NCBI GenBank assembly: GCA_033557465.1
Contig: CM066048.1
Span: 16,468,305 to 16,532,304 of the forward strand
Origin: Ichthyophis bannanicus
Taxonomy: Eukaryota; Chordata; Amphibia; Gymnophiona; Ichthyophiidae
Length of the DNA: 64,000 bases
Reading direction: 5' to 3'
The position numbers and the translations under genes were made by a program. This document shows, in pieces, positions 9,515 through 19,452 of this stretch. Numbering within the stretch: position 1 is the stretch's first letter; each line of letters starts with the position of its first letter. The notes under the pieces are model-generated. The model did not search any database. It saw nothing but the letters and a program-made list of their open reading frames with translations, and was not told the DNA's origin.

Positions 9515-10645
9515 ATAGTTTAGTCTACTACCATATTGGAGATAGGCAGTGCAGTCTGATCACTTTCTTCCGGGGGTGTTGAGGCGTCAGCTTCTGCATT
9601 AGTCAGTTGTAGGGCCTGTTCCAATTGTTCCTTCATTCGCTGTTCACTGGTCTCTGTTTCCCCGTTATCCATGTCTTCAGGATTTACAGTGTTATTGGAG
9701 GAGTCACCACTAGCCCCAGCCATCAAACGTCATCCGGATTTGCGCACTTTTGAACTCTTCTGAGTAGTTTGGTAACTTCATCAGGGGATTGTAGAAAGCA
9801 GCGTTCTCTTTTGACTATCACAGTAAGGCTTGCCGGGAACCAACTACTTGCTCCGAGTCCAGCTTTTATCAATGCATCTCAGTATTGTATGAGAGACTTT
9901 CGTTTATGCATAGTTTCAGCGCTTAAGTCTGGAAACAGTGTGATTTTCCAATTATTATTGTATGAGACTGCTCTCATCTGACAGGCTTCTGATATCACAT
10001 ATTCTTTTTCTTGGTAACATAACAGGCGAGGGCGCATGGAGGTTTGCCCTGGCTCGGTTTAGGCCTTGTTTCGCGTGTGCCCTCTTAATCTCGTTCGTGG
10101 GATTAGCAATTTGAACAAGAAAGCAAGAGTCCAGTAGTCGCTTAACAAAACCTCGCACATCTGGCAACTCCTCGCCTTCTGGCACTCCAAAAATCCCCAG
10201 GTTCTGTCTACGATCTCGGTTCTGCTTTATCCTCCAGCCATCGTATCGTTTTGCGGAGCCGAGTCATCTCTTCCATAGTTTTAATGTCCTTGTCCTCCAG
10301 CCCTTCCACTCTTTCCTCCACCTCCATCAGTCGGGATATCATAGAGTCAAAGCGCTCTGCAAAGTTTGCTATTACAGTATCTATAATATCTGCCTTAGAG
10401 CTTTGTATTTCTTGTAGAAGCACTGTCATCGCTTCTCTCCTAAGCCTGGCAACCTCACCTCCTTCTTCGAGGCCTCCTCCAGAGTCAGCCACATGTTCCT
10501 CTGGTGTGTTTGGGCGGGTTAAATTTTTTTTGCTTTTTGTCACATACATTTCTTTAATGGATTTCACCATCCGCTGTTTTAGTACCTTAGGCATATCCTT
10601 GATTGTAGGCAGACAAAGGAGATCGGTAATTATAAGGCAATACAA
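9515..10645 (-). pseudogene. L1-type LINE ORF1 remnant
   Basis: Read right to left, the frame starts MPKVLKQRMVKSIKEMY, then a Pro/acidic linker and a coiled-coil (FDSMISRLMEVEERVEGLED, MTRLRKTIRWLEDKAE). After a 1-nt deletion near 10210 come the RRM-type core (NRDRRQNLGIFGVPEGEEL, then VKRLLDS...IKRAHAKQG) and a C-terminal domain (LHKRKSLIQY-like, FPASLTVIVKRERC). This is the order of L1/Tx1 ORF1 RNA-binding chaperones (Transposase_22). A Thr/Glu-rich tail frame follows to about 9520. No ORF2 follows at lower coordinates, so it is a partial copy. It is decayed and non-functional. Confidence 0.78.
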
Positions 10646-10842
10646 AAGATTTTATAATGAGATACGGAGCCCTGTAAAACACCTCTGTTCACATCCGCAC
10701 CGGAACCGGAAGCCTAATCAAGCGTACTTTTATTTTGTCCAGTTATATTTAAATCAACCATTGACTGCATTGCTTTTTTGAATTTGGTAGGCATCAAGGA
10801 ATAAAGCACAGTTACTTACCTGTAACAGGTGATCTCTGGGAA

Positions 10843-10992
10843 TAGCAGGAATTAGTCCTCACATATGGGTACGTCGGTACCGACGGAGCCTGCGCGGGAA
10901 AGCTCCCCAGCTTCCCAGAAGGAAAGCTTTTGGGGCCTCCCACTGCGCATGCGCGCTGCCTTCCCGCCTTCCTGACCAACTCTCCTCAGTTC
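10843..10992 (-). repeat. DIRS b1 inverted terminal repeat (3' side)
   Basis: It pairs with 30305-30446, differing by an 8-bp indel and a few substitutions. It contains the 14-bp perfect palindrome CGTCGGTACCGACG at 10872-10885. The outer segment 10805-10842 is end-specific and is copied in the internal complementary region. Confidence 0.88.
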
Positions 10993-11070
10993 GAGTTTAA
11001 AGCTGAGACAATAGAGAGAGGAAAGGAAAGAGAGAGAGAGATACAACTCCTAGGGGAGGTGGGTGGGTTG

Positions 11071-11165
11071 TGAGGACTAATTCCTGCTGATCCCAGAGAT
11101 CACCTGTTACGGGTAAGTAACTGTGCTATCTCCAGGAACAAGCAGGAATAAGTCCTCACATATGG
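11071..11165 (-). repeat. DIRS b1 internal complementary region
   Basis: The left half (11071 to about 11126) is the complement of the 10805-10860 end. The right half (about 11126-11165) is the complement of the 30420-30459 end. They join at CTGTGCTATCTCC. This fused-ends signature identifies the element as DIRS and sets its termini. Confidence 0.88.
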
Positions 11166-12300
11166 GGACTCCCTAGCTGAGATGCCCGGGAGATCCCCTG
11201 AAGGGTATGAGACCCTGAAAGGTTCCTCATCTTCCTATGGATCTCAGGCATCCATTCAGGGAAGGTGGGCTGGAGTCCTTGTCCAAACAGTAATGGGCTG
11301 TAAAGGTATGAACCGAGGCCCAGGTGGCTACTCGACAGATCTGGTCAATGGACACAGAGTTTAGATGAGCCATAGAGGTGGCCATGGCCCTCACATTGTG
11401 AGCGGTGACATGGCCCTCCAGAGAAAGGTTCTTACTCTGGTAAGCAAAAGAGATACACTGAGCAATCCAATTGGACAGTGTTCTTTTAGAGACTGGAAGT
11501 CCTAAATGAGAAGGATCAAAAGCAACAAAAAGCTGAGAAGACTTTCGATGTTGCTGTGTCCTGTGGAGGTAAAAGGCAAGAGCTCTTTTACAATCTAGAC
11601 TATGAAGGTTCCTCTCTGCAATGGATGCATGAGGAGCTGGAAAAAGACAGGTAAATATACCTCTTGATTAAGATGAAAAGGGGAGACCACTTTAGGCATA
11701 AAGTGGGGATTGGTCCTAAGGACCACCTTATCATGATGGAACCTTGTATAAGGTGGATTAGCCACTAGAGTTTGCATTTCACTGATACGGCGAGCTGAGG
11801 TGACTGCAATAAGGAAAATAACCTTCCAGGAAAGAAATTTCAAGGAGGTAGTGGCTAAGGGTTCAAAGGGTGGCTTCATAAGCTGACCAAGAACCAAGTT
11901 TAAGTCCCATGCCACCGGAGGAGGTCGAATGGGAGGTTTAGTTAAGGTTAGGCCTCTCATGAATCTTGCAATAAGAGGATGAGAGGAAACAGGTTGTCCA
12001 TTGATGGGCTTAAGGGATGCCGCAATAGCACTCAAATGGACTCTTACCGAATTTGTTTTGAGTCCTGCATTGGAGAGATGCAGGAGATATTCCAAAAGAG
12101 AATTCAAAGGAAGTGCTAGAGGGTTAAGACCCTGTTGAGCACACCAAATGGAAAATCTTTTCCATTTAAAAGCGTAAGAACGCCTAGTGGAAGGTTTCCT
12201 AGAGGCATGGAGGATATCCTTCACTTGCTGCGAAAGATTGAAGTGTTGAAGGTCTAGGCCTTCAGTAACCAAGCTCTGAGGTGAAGGGACTTGGGGTTTG
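11166..12300 (-). pseudogene. DIRS b1 tyrosine recombinase, frameshifted
   Basis: Reading from about 12300 downward: an N-terminal core-binding region (RKPSTRRSYAFKWKRFSIWC), then WDLNLVLGQL and the catalytic Arg in TSARRISEMQTL. The frame is lost near 11635. The remaining catalytic part reads in another frame, with an H-x-x-R box in TAHNVRAMATS and a C-terminal Tyr in FTAHYCL. The residue order Arg, H-x-x-R, Tyr is that of DIRS recombinases. The frame begins inside the end of the RT ORF, as in the other DIRS copies. It is non-functional as it stands. Confidence 0.8.
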
Positions 12301-14108
12301 GGTGCCACAAAGTCCCCTCCTCCTGAGATAGAAGGTCTGGAGCCGCTCCCAAGTCCAGGGAGGGGGCTTGGGAAAGATGCAGAAGTAGAGGGTACCACAC
12401 TTGGCGTGGCCAGCGTGGAGCTATGAGGATCATGAACCCTTGATCCCTTTGAAGTTTGAACAGAGTCTTGGGAATCAAAGGAATGGGTGGAAAGGCATAT
12501 AGGAAGTCCTGACCCCAATGAAAGAGGAAGGCATCCTTGGCCTGAACTCCCTGACACGGAATCCTGGAACAGAACCGGGGAAGTATGGCATTCCATGGAC
12601 TTGCAAGGAGGTCTATGTCCGGGGTCCCCCATTTCTGGAAGATTCTGAGTACCTGATCCATGTGCAGGGACCATTCGTGTGGAAGCAGAACTCGACTGAG
12701 TCTGTCTGCCCAAGAGTTTTGGATTCCTGGAAGATATACTGCCAGGAGATGGATTTGATGCTCTCTGGCGAAGGCCCATAATCTTAGAGCTTCGTTGCAA
12801 AGCGACAGAGAGCCAGTCCCTCCTTGTTTGTTTATGTAAAACATGGCTACTTGATTGTCCGTATGAATAAGGACTGTCATGTTGCTGAGGAGGGTATGAA
12901 AAACTCTGAGAGCTAGAAAGATTGCTCGAAGTTCCAAGTGGTTGATATGAAGGGTGGTCTCCTGTGGAGACCAAGTGCCCTGAGTGGAGAGATCTTGAAG
13001 ATGAGCTCCCCAACCTGTTTGGAAGGCATCTGTTGTGAGGGTTGCTTGGGGCAACAATGGTTGAAAGGGGGCCCCCAACAACAGATTTTGAGTGGACATC
13101 CACTATTGGAGAGACCAAAAGAGACGTTTGGAGTTTGCTATTTGGTCTGAGAGAGCTCCAGATGCTTGAGTCCACTGGGTGGACAAAGTCCATTGAGCTG
13201 CTCTCATATGTAGGCGAGCATAGGGCACCACATGTACTGTGGAGGCCATGTGGCCTAATAGTTGTAGCATCTCCCTGGCAGTCAAGTGGCTTCTGGACTG
13301 AGTCTGGGAGGCTAAGTGCACTAGACATTGGCAACGGGCCTGAGGAAGATAGGCCCTTGCCATGGTGGTATCCAACCAGGCCCCTATGAATTCCAGGGAC
13401 TGAGTAGGGGTGAGTTGAGACTTTGGCAGATTGATCACAAGTCCCAGATACTGCAGAATGCGTCTGGTGCGATCCAGGGAATTCTGAGCCTCGGACTGAG
13501 ATGGAGCTCGGATGAGCCAGTCGTCCAGGTATGGGAAAACAAAAATTCCCAGGGCTCGTAGAAATGCAGCTACTATTGCCATGCATTTGGTAAATACCCT
13601 TGGAGCAGAGGCTAGACCGAAGGGAAGTACTCTGTACTGGAAATGTTTTCCCTGGAACAGAAACCGTAGGAATTTTCTGTGGGATGGATGGATGAGTATA
13701 TGTGTGTACGCATCCTTGAGATCTAGAGAACAAAGCCAATCCTGACTCTGTAGGTATGGAAGGAGAGTACCGTATTTTTCGCACCATAAGACGCACTTTT
13801 TCTTCACCAAAAAGTGTGAGGAAAAGTGCCTGCGTCTTATGGTGCGAATAGAAGAAGTTGCAGAGCGGCAGAGGTGGGGGCGTGGTTTGTTGCGATCTGT
13901 CGCTGTCCGTCGGCAGAGTTCAGGGTCTCGTCTCTTGTGCGTGAGGGGAGGTGGGAAAAGTAACTTGGTTTAGCGGGAAACGACTCGGTCGCGTGCTGCT
14001 GAAGCGCGTTTAGTTAGCCCGCGCGCGCAGCCGCAACCGCAGGAGGAGGGCGAGACTGGCGCGCGAAGCCAGGCCCCGGCAGAGGCGCCCCAGCTGCCCA
14101 CCGTGCTC

Positions 14109-14240
14109 ATGTCCGTGCGGGTGTCGCTGCCGGCCGGCGGCGACGAGGCTTTGTGGCTGCAGCTGCTCATGGAGCCGGAGAGAGCCGGGGAGTTCCGCCT
14201 GACGCTGCGGCGCACAGAGCCCACGGGCAGCGGGAGCATG
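14109..14240 (+). CDS. Captured exon, possibly SHARPIN exon 1 (partial)
   Basis: A 44-codon frame from ATG (open further upstream, PQLPTVLM) runs to GAGCATG followed directly by GTAAGG, a strong splice donor at 14241. The surrounding 500 bp is CpG-rich, like a promoter island. The peptide contains [19 protein letters not shown]. Its pattern L-Q-L-x3-P-E-R-x-G-x-F-R-L-x-L resembles, from memory, the N-terminal PH-like region of SHARPIN, a LUBAC ubiquitin-ligase subunit, near its first exon end. That identity is tentative. The exon is isolated inside a transposon with no downstream exons, so it is a captured fragment rather than a gene. Confidence 0.5.
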
Positions 14241-14589
14241 GTAAGGGGGGAGGAGGGGGGGCCCCGGCTGCTGAACGTGTCTCTTTGAACGTCGGGCTGG
14301 TAACTTACGCGGCCGTGTGGTTCCAGCGCGGAGGGAACCGAAAGCTGCCCCAGCTCCTTCCAGGTGAAACGTAGCCCCGCTGTCAGCCCACACACTGGCT
14401 CCAGGACTCCCGGCATGTTTTCCTTAGACTGGCTCCAGCCGAGTGTCCTAGTTTCTCCTAAACGGCTTTATATGTTTCATTAAAAGTGACTTCCTCGGGG
14501 GGGCTGTGTCACAGGTTGGGAAAACAAAGACGGCGCACCTACAAATCATAGTAAACGGCAGATACAGATCAGCAGGGCCCATCTAGTCT

Positions 14590-15120
14590 GCCTATTCTAC
14601 AACTGCTGCTGAGCTTTCCTATAGCGCTACAAGACGTACGCAGCGCTGCACAGACATGTCAGAGACGGTCCCTGCTTATCAGAGGTTACAATCTAGTCAA
14701 GACAGACAACACAGTAGCTGTAGACATGGGACACAATGTTGAGGGGACTGGATATTTCACATGGTAGGGGCGTAGAGTGTGAAAGCTCTTAAGTAGGCAT
14801 ACTGGCTGCTTTTCTGGATTTGTGGCGATAGACTAAGGAGGTTCTGCGTGCTTTGCCTTCGTGGTCCGGTAGTGTTAGGGGTGCTGATAAATATTTGTAG
14901 GCTCTTGGCAGTGAGGCTATTGCATGCTTTGTGGATGATGATGATGATGATGATGACTTTGTGTTTGACTCTAGATGCAGTGGGGAGCCAGTGGAGTGAT
15001 TTCAGTATGGGTGTAATGTGCATATGCTTGGAACCTCTGAAGAAGAGTTCTTGGGGTTTTCCGAAGACTAGAGTACTCAAACCTTTGTCTTTATGTGTTA
15101 ATGACAGTGATAATGGTTCT
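14590..15120 (-). mobile_element. L2-like LINE 3' end
   Basis: On the minus strand, codons near 14757-15080 read ITPILKSLHWLPTASRVKHK and later RRQSTQNLLSLS, the C-terminal pattern of L2-clade ORF2. The 3' tail at 14600-14700 (minus) contains the GTACGTCTTGTAGCGCTAT type of terminus also seen in divergent form near 63770-63848. An expanded ATG/ATC trinucleotide run lies at 14936-14955. Truncated and degraded. Confidence 0.65.
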
Positions 15121-15725
15121 TAATGCCACTGTTGACTGCTGTTCAGTTTATATGGTTCAAATATTATTCTGTTATACTTTATTAAATATTTTATTACACT
15201 ATTTGGTTCCGAATATTTTTTTTCCTATTTTTCTCCTCTAAAAACCAGGTGCGTCTTATGGTCGGGTGCGTCTTATGGTGCGAAAAATACGGTACCTAGA
15301 GAAAGCATCTTGAATTTCTCCTTGCATAGGAATTTGTTCAATTCTCTGAGATCTAGAATAGGTCTGTATCCCCCTGTTTTCTTGGGAATAAGAAAATAAG
15401 GGGAGTAAAACCCTGACCCCTGTTGAAGAAGAGGAACCTCTTCTAAGAACATAAGAACATAAGAAATGCCATACTGGGTCAGACCGAGGTCCATCAAGCC
15501 CAGTATCCTGTTTCCAACAGTGGCCAATCTAGGTCATACGTACCTAGCAGTTTCCCCAAAAGACACAGGTTCTGCAGTGCTTGTACTAGGCCAAGCATTG
15601 ATATCCTGGGTCCCTTTTTAATAGTGGTTTATGGACCTTTCCTCCAGGAACTTGTCCAAACCTTTTTTAAACCCAGCTATACTAAATGGAAATTACACTA
15701 ACCTGGTAATTGTAGTTCCTGTAGG

Positions 15726-15841
15726 ATCCAGTTTAGTCCTCCACAATCGGGTACTGCCCCTCTCACTGCAGCCTGTAGACTGGACCAATCAAATCTTCTG
15801 TAGTACATATCCAGCAGGAGCTCCCAGAAGCCCCCCAGTGT
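15726..15841 (-). repeat. DIRS a2 inverted terminal repeat (3' side)
   Basis: Matches the reverse complement of 21549-21664 over 116 bp with essentially no differences. The end-specific extension 15684-15725 (AAATGGAAATTACACTAACC...) is reproduced only in the internal complementary region. Confidence 0.92.
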
Positions 15842-16162
15842 ACTAGTAACAAAGCATACTGAACGAAGCAACACATCAGATTATTATCAGATTAACATTA
15901 AACCTTGTACTTCCCCCCCTGGAATAACCAACTCCCTCCCCAAACGAGGAAGTCAGAACACTGCACGGCGCCGGAATCGACGCCCCTAAATTGACACAGA
16001 GCTCCCCCCAGGTACTAAGGAGCTTACGGAACCCCAAAAGAAAGGGAAGAGCCATAGCTATAAGCACGACTGCCGCTAAGGTCCGAACGGGACGCAAAAC
16101 TATCTTAGAATCTCCCGCTCGGGATAGCGCGCCGCAAGATCATGCAGATATTCGGGAGGGAA

Positions 16163-16258
16163 GGAGGACTAAACTGGATCCTACAGGAACTACAATTACC
16201 AGGTTAGTGTAATTTCCATTTCCTGTGCGGATATCCAGTTTAGTCCTCCACAATCGGG
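16163..16258 (-). repeat. DIRS a2 internal complementary region
   Basis: Fuses the complement of the left outer end (15684-15745) with the complement of the right outer end (21640-21677). The joint is TTTCCATTTCCTGTGC, where the two matches share TT. It sits just after the recombinase stop, the usual DIRS position. Confidence 0.92.
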
Positions 16259-16272
16259 ATGTAACAGAGCAG

Positions 16273-17400
16273 TTAAGACCGGGCGGGACCTTGTAGGCCG
16301 GCGCGCAAAACCGCCGAACCAAAACAGGAATCCCGAGCCGCTGACACATCCAAGCGATAGTGCCTGCTGAAAGCATGCAGAGACGACCAAGTGGCCGCTC
16401 TACAGATCTCCGCTGGTGGAACCAGACCATGCTCCGCCCAAGAGGCCGCCTGAGCCCTAGTAGAATGAGCCCGGAGCCCCTCCGGAACCGGCCGCCGCTG
16501 CAACAGATACGCGGAGGCGATCGCTTCTTTAAGCCATCGAGCAATGGAGGCCTTAGCCGCCGCCTCCCCTTTCCGTGCACCCCCAAAGAGCACAAAAAGC
16601 CGATCAGTCTTCCGAAATGACTCGGTAGACTGTAAATACCGACGCAGCGTGCGGCCCACATCAAGCCGGTGAAGCCCCTTGTCCACCGACTCGACCGAGT
16701 CCGCCGAAATCACTGGTAGAAATACTGCCTGATTCAGGTGAAAAGGAGACACCACCTTTGGCAGGAAGGAGGGAACCGGACGGAGCACAACCCGCTCCGC
16801 AGAAAAAGACAAGAAAGGTTCTCGGCATGACAAGGCCTGTAGATCCGAGATGCGCCGTGCCGAGCAAATGGCTACCAGAAAAAACCGTCTTCAACGTGAG
16901 ATCCTTCAAGGATGCCCTCCGCAAGGGCTCAAAGGGTTCCCGAGCCAGGGCCCGCAGAACTAAATTCAAATCCCACGGAGGAATCACCGCTCTGCGGGAA
17001 GGCCGCAAATGAAACACGGCGGTCAAGAAACGCCGCACATCCGCATGAGCGCCAAGAAGGCGGCCCAAAACCTTGCCTCTATAGCAAGAGAGCGCGGCCA
17101 ACTGGACCTTCAGGGAACTGGCCGCGAGACCCTTCTCGAAGCCATCCTGCAGAAAGCTGAGCACGACGGGCACCGAGACCGTCGCCGCCCGAACTCCACG
17201 CCGGGAGCACCAGTCCTCAAAAATTCTCCAAATTCGAACATAAGTAAGAGAAGTGGACGACTTTCTTGCCCGCAGTAAGGTGGAAATCACCGCGGGCGAA
17301 TAACCCTTCTTTTTCAGCCGAGCCCTCTCAATGGCCAAACCGTAAGCGAGAACCGAGCCACCTGGGGCATCCGCAAGGGGCCCTGAAGAAGAAGATCCGG
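16273..17400 (-). CDS. DIRS a2 tyrosine recombinase (one-base frameshift)
   Basis: The N-terminal frame (about 17400-16880) has VLAYGLAIERARLKKKGYS, LTYVRIWRIFEDWC and SLKDLTLKTVF. The catalytic frame (16833-16273) has FHLNQAVFLP, the H-x-x-R box in LRAHSTRAQA and the nucleophile in SRHYRL (Tyr codon complement at 16357-16359). Between them a run of six A (16879-16884; T on the coding strand) has one base more than copy a1 needs. Removing one base restores the frame and the catalytic Arg motif. That lesion could be real or a sequencing error in a homopolymer. The product would integrate circular cDNA. The start overlaps the RT ORF end. Confidence 0.85.
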
Positions 17401-19452
17401 TAGCGCCGGAAGGCGCCACGGCACGCCGTCTCGAAGCCGAACGAGGTCGGCATACCAGGGCCTCCGGGGCCAATCCTGAGCCACCAGCAGCACCCGGCCC
17501 TGATGGCCCTCGATGCGCTGGACGACCCGACCGATCAGGGCCCACGGGGGGAAAACGTACAGCATCCCGGACGTCGGCCACGGCTGAATGAGAGCGTCGA
17601 GTCCTTCGGACATCCGCTCCCGCCGTCTGCTGAAGAAGCGACTTGTCTTGGCCGACTGGAAGGTCGCCATGAGATCCATGATGGGCGGACCCCACCGCCG
17701 AACTATCTGCGCATACACCTGAGGATTTAACTCCCACTCTCCGGGGTCCACCCGCACTCTGCTGAGAAAGTCGGCCTGGACATTGTCCGCGCCTGCAATG
17801 TGCGCCGCCGAGATCGCCGGCAGCCGAGTCTGCACCCAGCTGAACAAGGCCGTCGCTTCGGTTTCCAGGGCCACACTCCCTGTGCCCCCTTGGCGATTGA
17901 TGTACGCCACCGTGGTCGCATTGTCCGACCAGACTCGGACCGCCCGGCCCAGGAGCAGAGGTTCCAGGGCCATCAGGGCTAGTCGGACCGCCCGAAGCTC
18001 GAGGCGGTTGATCGACCAAGACGCTTCCTGCGAGGACCACACCCCCTGCGTGAAGCGGGTCTCGCAGTGTGCTCCCCAGCCGACTAGGCTCGCATCCGTA
18101 GTGAGGGGGACCCACAGAGGAGGCTCCAAGGGAATTCCCTGCGTCAGGTTCTCGGAGGAGAGCCACCACCGAAGCGACCGCCGCACTGCCTTCGGGCAGG
18201 GCAGTCTCTTGTGCAAGGAATCGCACTGGTTGGACCAGCGACGAAGGAGCGCCCTCTGTAGCGGGCGCATGTGGAACCGCGCCCACGGAACCACCTCTAA
18301 GGTCGCCGCCATCGTTCCGAGAAGCCGTAGGTACCACCACGCCGACGGAGCGGGCATCCCCCGAAATAGTCGGACAAGAGCCCGCAACGTCAGGACGCGG
18401 CGCTCGGGAAGGCACACCAGCCCCCGAGCAGTGTCGAAGCGCACCCCCAGATACTCCAGGTCCTGCGAGGGCCGCAGACAACTCTTTCTTCCGTTCACCA
18501 CCCAGCCGAGGGATCGCAGCAGAGCTACCACCCTGCTCGTGACCCGCAGGCACTCTCGACCGGATTTTGCTCGTATCAACCAGTCGTCCAGGTAAGGATG
18601 GACCAAAATGCCCTCCTTGCGCAAGGCCGCCGCAACCACCACCATCACCTTTGTGAAAGTGCGCGGGGCCGTAGCCAAGCCGAACGGCATGGCCCGGAAC
18701 TGAAAGTGGCCCCACGGGAACGCGAAGCGGAGAAACCGCTGATGGGCTGGGTGTATCGGAATGTGCAGATAGGCCTCGGTAAGATCGAGGGACGTCAAAA
18801 ACTCCCCCTTTCGCACCGCTACAATGACTGACCGCAGGGTTTCCATGCGGAAATGCGGCACTCTGAGCGCGCGATTCACGCCTTTGAGATCCAAAATCGG
18901 ACGCAGAGAGTCGCCCTTTTTGGGTACCACAAAATAGATGGAGTAGCGACCAGCGCCTCTTTCCAAGGGAGGCACTGGAACCACCGCTCCCAGCGCTAAC
19001 AATCGAGCCAGGGTCACGCGGATGTCCCTCGTCTTTTGCTCGCCCCTGCAGGGAGACAGAACAAAGGAATCTGGAAGTGGGAACGCAAATTCCAGAGCGT
19101 AACCCTCCTCTATAATTTGTAGCACCCAGCGATCCGACGTTATTTGGGCCCAAGAGGAAAGAAAGTCGCGCAAGCGACCGCCGACAAGCGGTCCTCCCTC
19201 CAGAGCCTGCCTGGCGTCATTGTGGCTTGCGTCCAAAGGAAGAACCCGATGAAGAGCCGGCTGCGGAGAAGCCTCTGCCGGCTCCCCTGAAAGCCTGAAA
19301 TCCTTGGCTACGGGCTCCAAACCGGCCCCGCTGCGAGGACCACTGGCGGGAGGGCCGAAACCTGCGCTGATCCCGAAAGGATCCCCGCGCCGACGAGGTG
19401 GACCGGTTGGACCTTGGTTTATCCTCCGGAAGCCGGCCCCCTTTGGACTCAC
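17314..19452 (-). CDS. DIRS a2 RT-RNase H-methyltransferase-like polyprotein
   Basis: An uninterrupted frame of 712 codons that overlaps gag upstream and the recombinase downstream. RT motifs: LDLTEAYLHIPIH, MPFGLATAPRTFTKV and catalytic PYLDDWLIRAKS (18580-18594). RNase H: TTDASLVGWGAHC, LELRAVRLALMAL and WSDNATTVAYINRQGGTG. The C-terminal Dam-like domain has MDLMATFQSAKTSRFFS and YVFPPWALIGRVVQRI, with FPPW where Dam enzymes have DPPY. Such domains are a hallmark of DIRS RT ORFs, but their activity is unproven. All catalytic acidic residues are present. No ATG is needed if translation comes from the overlapping gag frame by an unknown mechanism. Confidence 0.93.
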   Translation of the reverse strand: MSPKGAGFRRINQGPTGPPRRRGDPFGISAGFGPPASGPRSGAGLEPVAKDFRLSGEPAEASPQPALHRVLPLDASHNDARQALEGGPLVGGRLRDFLSSWAQITSDRWVLQIIEEGYALEFAFPLPDSFVLSPCRGEQKTRDIRVTLARLLALGAVVPVPPLERGAGRYSIYFVVPKKGDSLRPILDLKGVNRALRVPHFRMETLRSVIVAVRKGEFLTSLDLTEAYLHIPIHPAHQRFLRFAFPWGHFQFRAMPFGLATAPRTFTKVMVVVAAALRKEGILVHPYLDDWLIRAKSGRECLRVTSRVVALLRSLGWVVNGRKSCLRPSQDLEYLGVRFDTARGLVCLPERRVLTLRALVRLFRGMPAPSAWWYLRLLGTMAATLEVVPWARFHMRPLQRALLRRWSNQCDSLHKRLPCPKAVRRSLRWWLSSENLTQGIPLEPPLWVPLTTDASLVGWGAHCETRFTQGVWSSQEASWSINRLELRAVRLALMALEPLLLGRAVRVWSDNATTVAYINRQGGTGSVALETEATALFSWVQTRLPAISAAHIAGADNVQADFLSRVRVDPGEWELNPQVYAQIVRRWGPPIMDLMATFQSAKTSRFFSRRRERMSEGLDALIQPWPTSGMLYVFPPWALIGRVVQRIEGHQGRVLLVAQDWPRRPWYADLVRLRDGVPWRLPALPDLLLQGPLRMPQVARFSLTVWPLRGLG

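Larger units (their letters stand above)
13770..15292. mobile_element. TIR DNA element with captured host-like sequence
   Basis: Perfect 27-bp terminal inverted repeats (13770-13796, 15266-15292; each begins CCGTATTTTTCGCACC) are flanked by TA (13768-13769, 15293-15294); GTAC on both sides is an alternative reading of the duplication. Removing the insert restores the DIRS b1 RT frame (KMLSLGT/LLPYLQ). Extra subterminal copies of GCGTCTTATGG occur at both ends, inverted near 13830 and direct near 15250-15265. There is no transposase. The interior holds a CpG-rich block with an apparent first exon (about 13860-14360) and an old LINE tail (14590-15120). The superfamily is not assigned; the TA flank would fit Tc1/mariner-like elements. 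Confidence 0.82.
12254..15443 (-). pseudogene. DIRS b1 RT-RNase H-methyltransferase-like ORF, interrupted
   Basis: The N-terminal part lies at 15300-15443 (GFYSPYFLIPKKTGGYRPIL, then DLRELNKFL). It is separated by the TIR element from the rest at 12254-13769. Motifs: LDLKDAYTHILIH, LPFGLASAPRVFTKCMA, catalytic PYLDDWLI (13517-13531), then a TAG at 13103-13105. RNase H has TTDAFQTGWGAHL, LELRAIFLAL and HTDNQVAMFYINKQGGTG. The methyltransferase-like tail has DIDLLASPWNA and YAFPPIPLIPK. The most N-terminal codons lie beyond the CR1, at about 28013-28160. It is broken by two insertions and one stop. The protein is closer to copies b2 and b3 than to a1 and a2. Confidence 0.85.

Noticed and set aside
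14010..14416. Minus-strand frames of 127 and 148 codons in the CpG-rich block
   Set aside because: CpG-island composition keeps several frames open. The plus-strand frame ends at a splice donor and has recognisable sequence pattern, so it is preferred.
17783..18595. 270-codon plus-strand frame opposite DIRS a2 RT
   Set aside because: Arg-rich antisense shadow of a GC-rich coding strand.
16661..19153. 830-codon minus-strand frame across DIRS a2
   Set aside because: Only its last ~170 codons are recombinase. The rest is an alternative frame of the RT ORF kept open by high GC.
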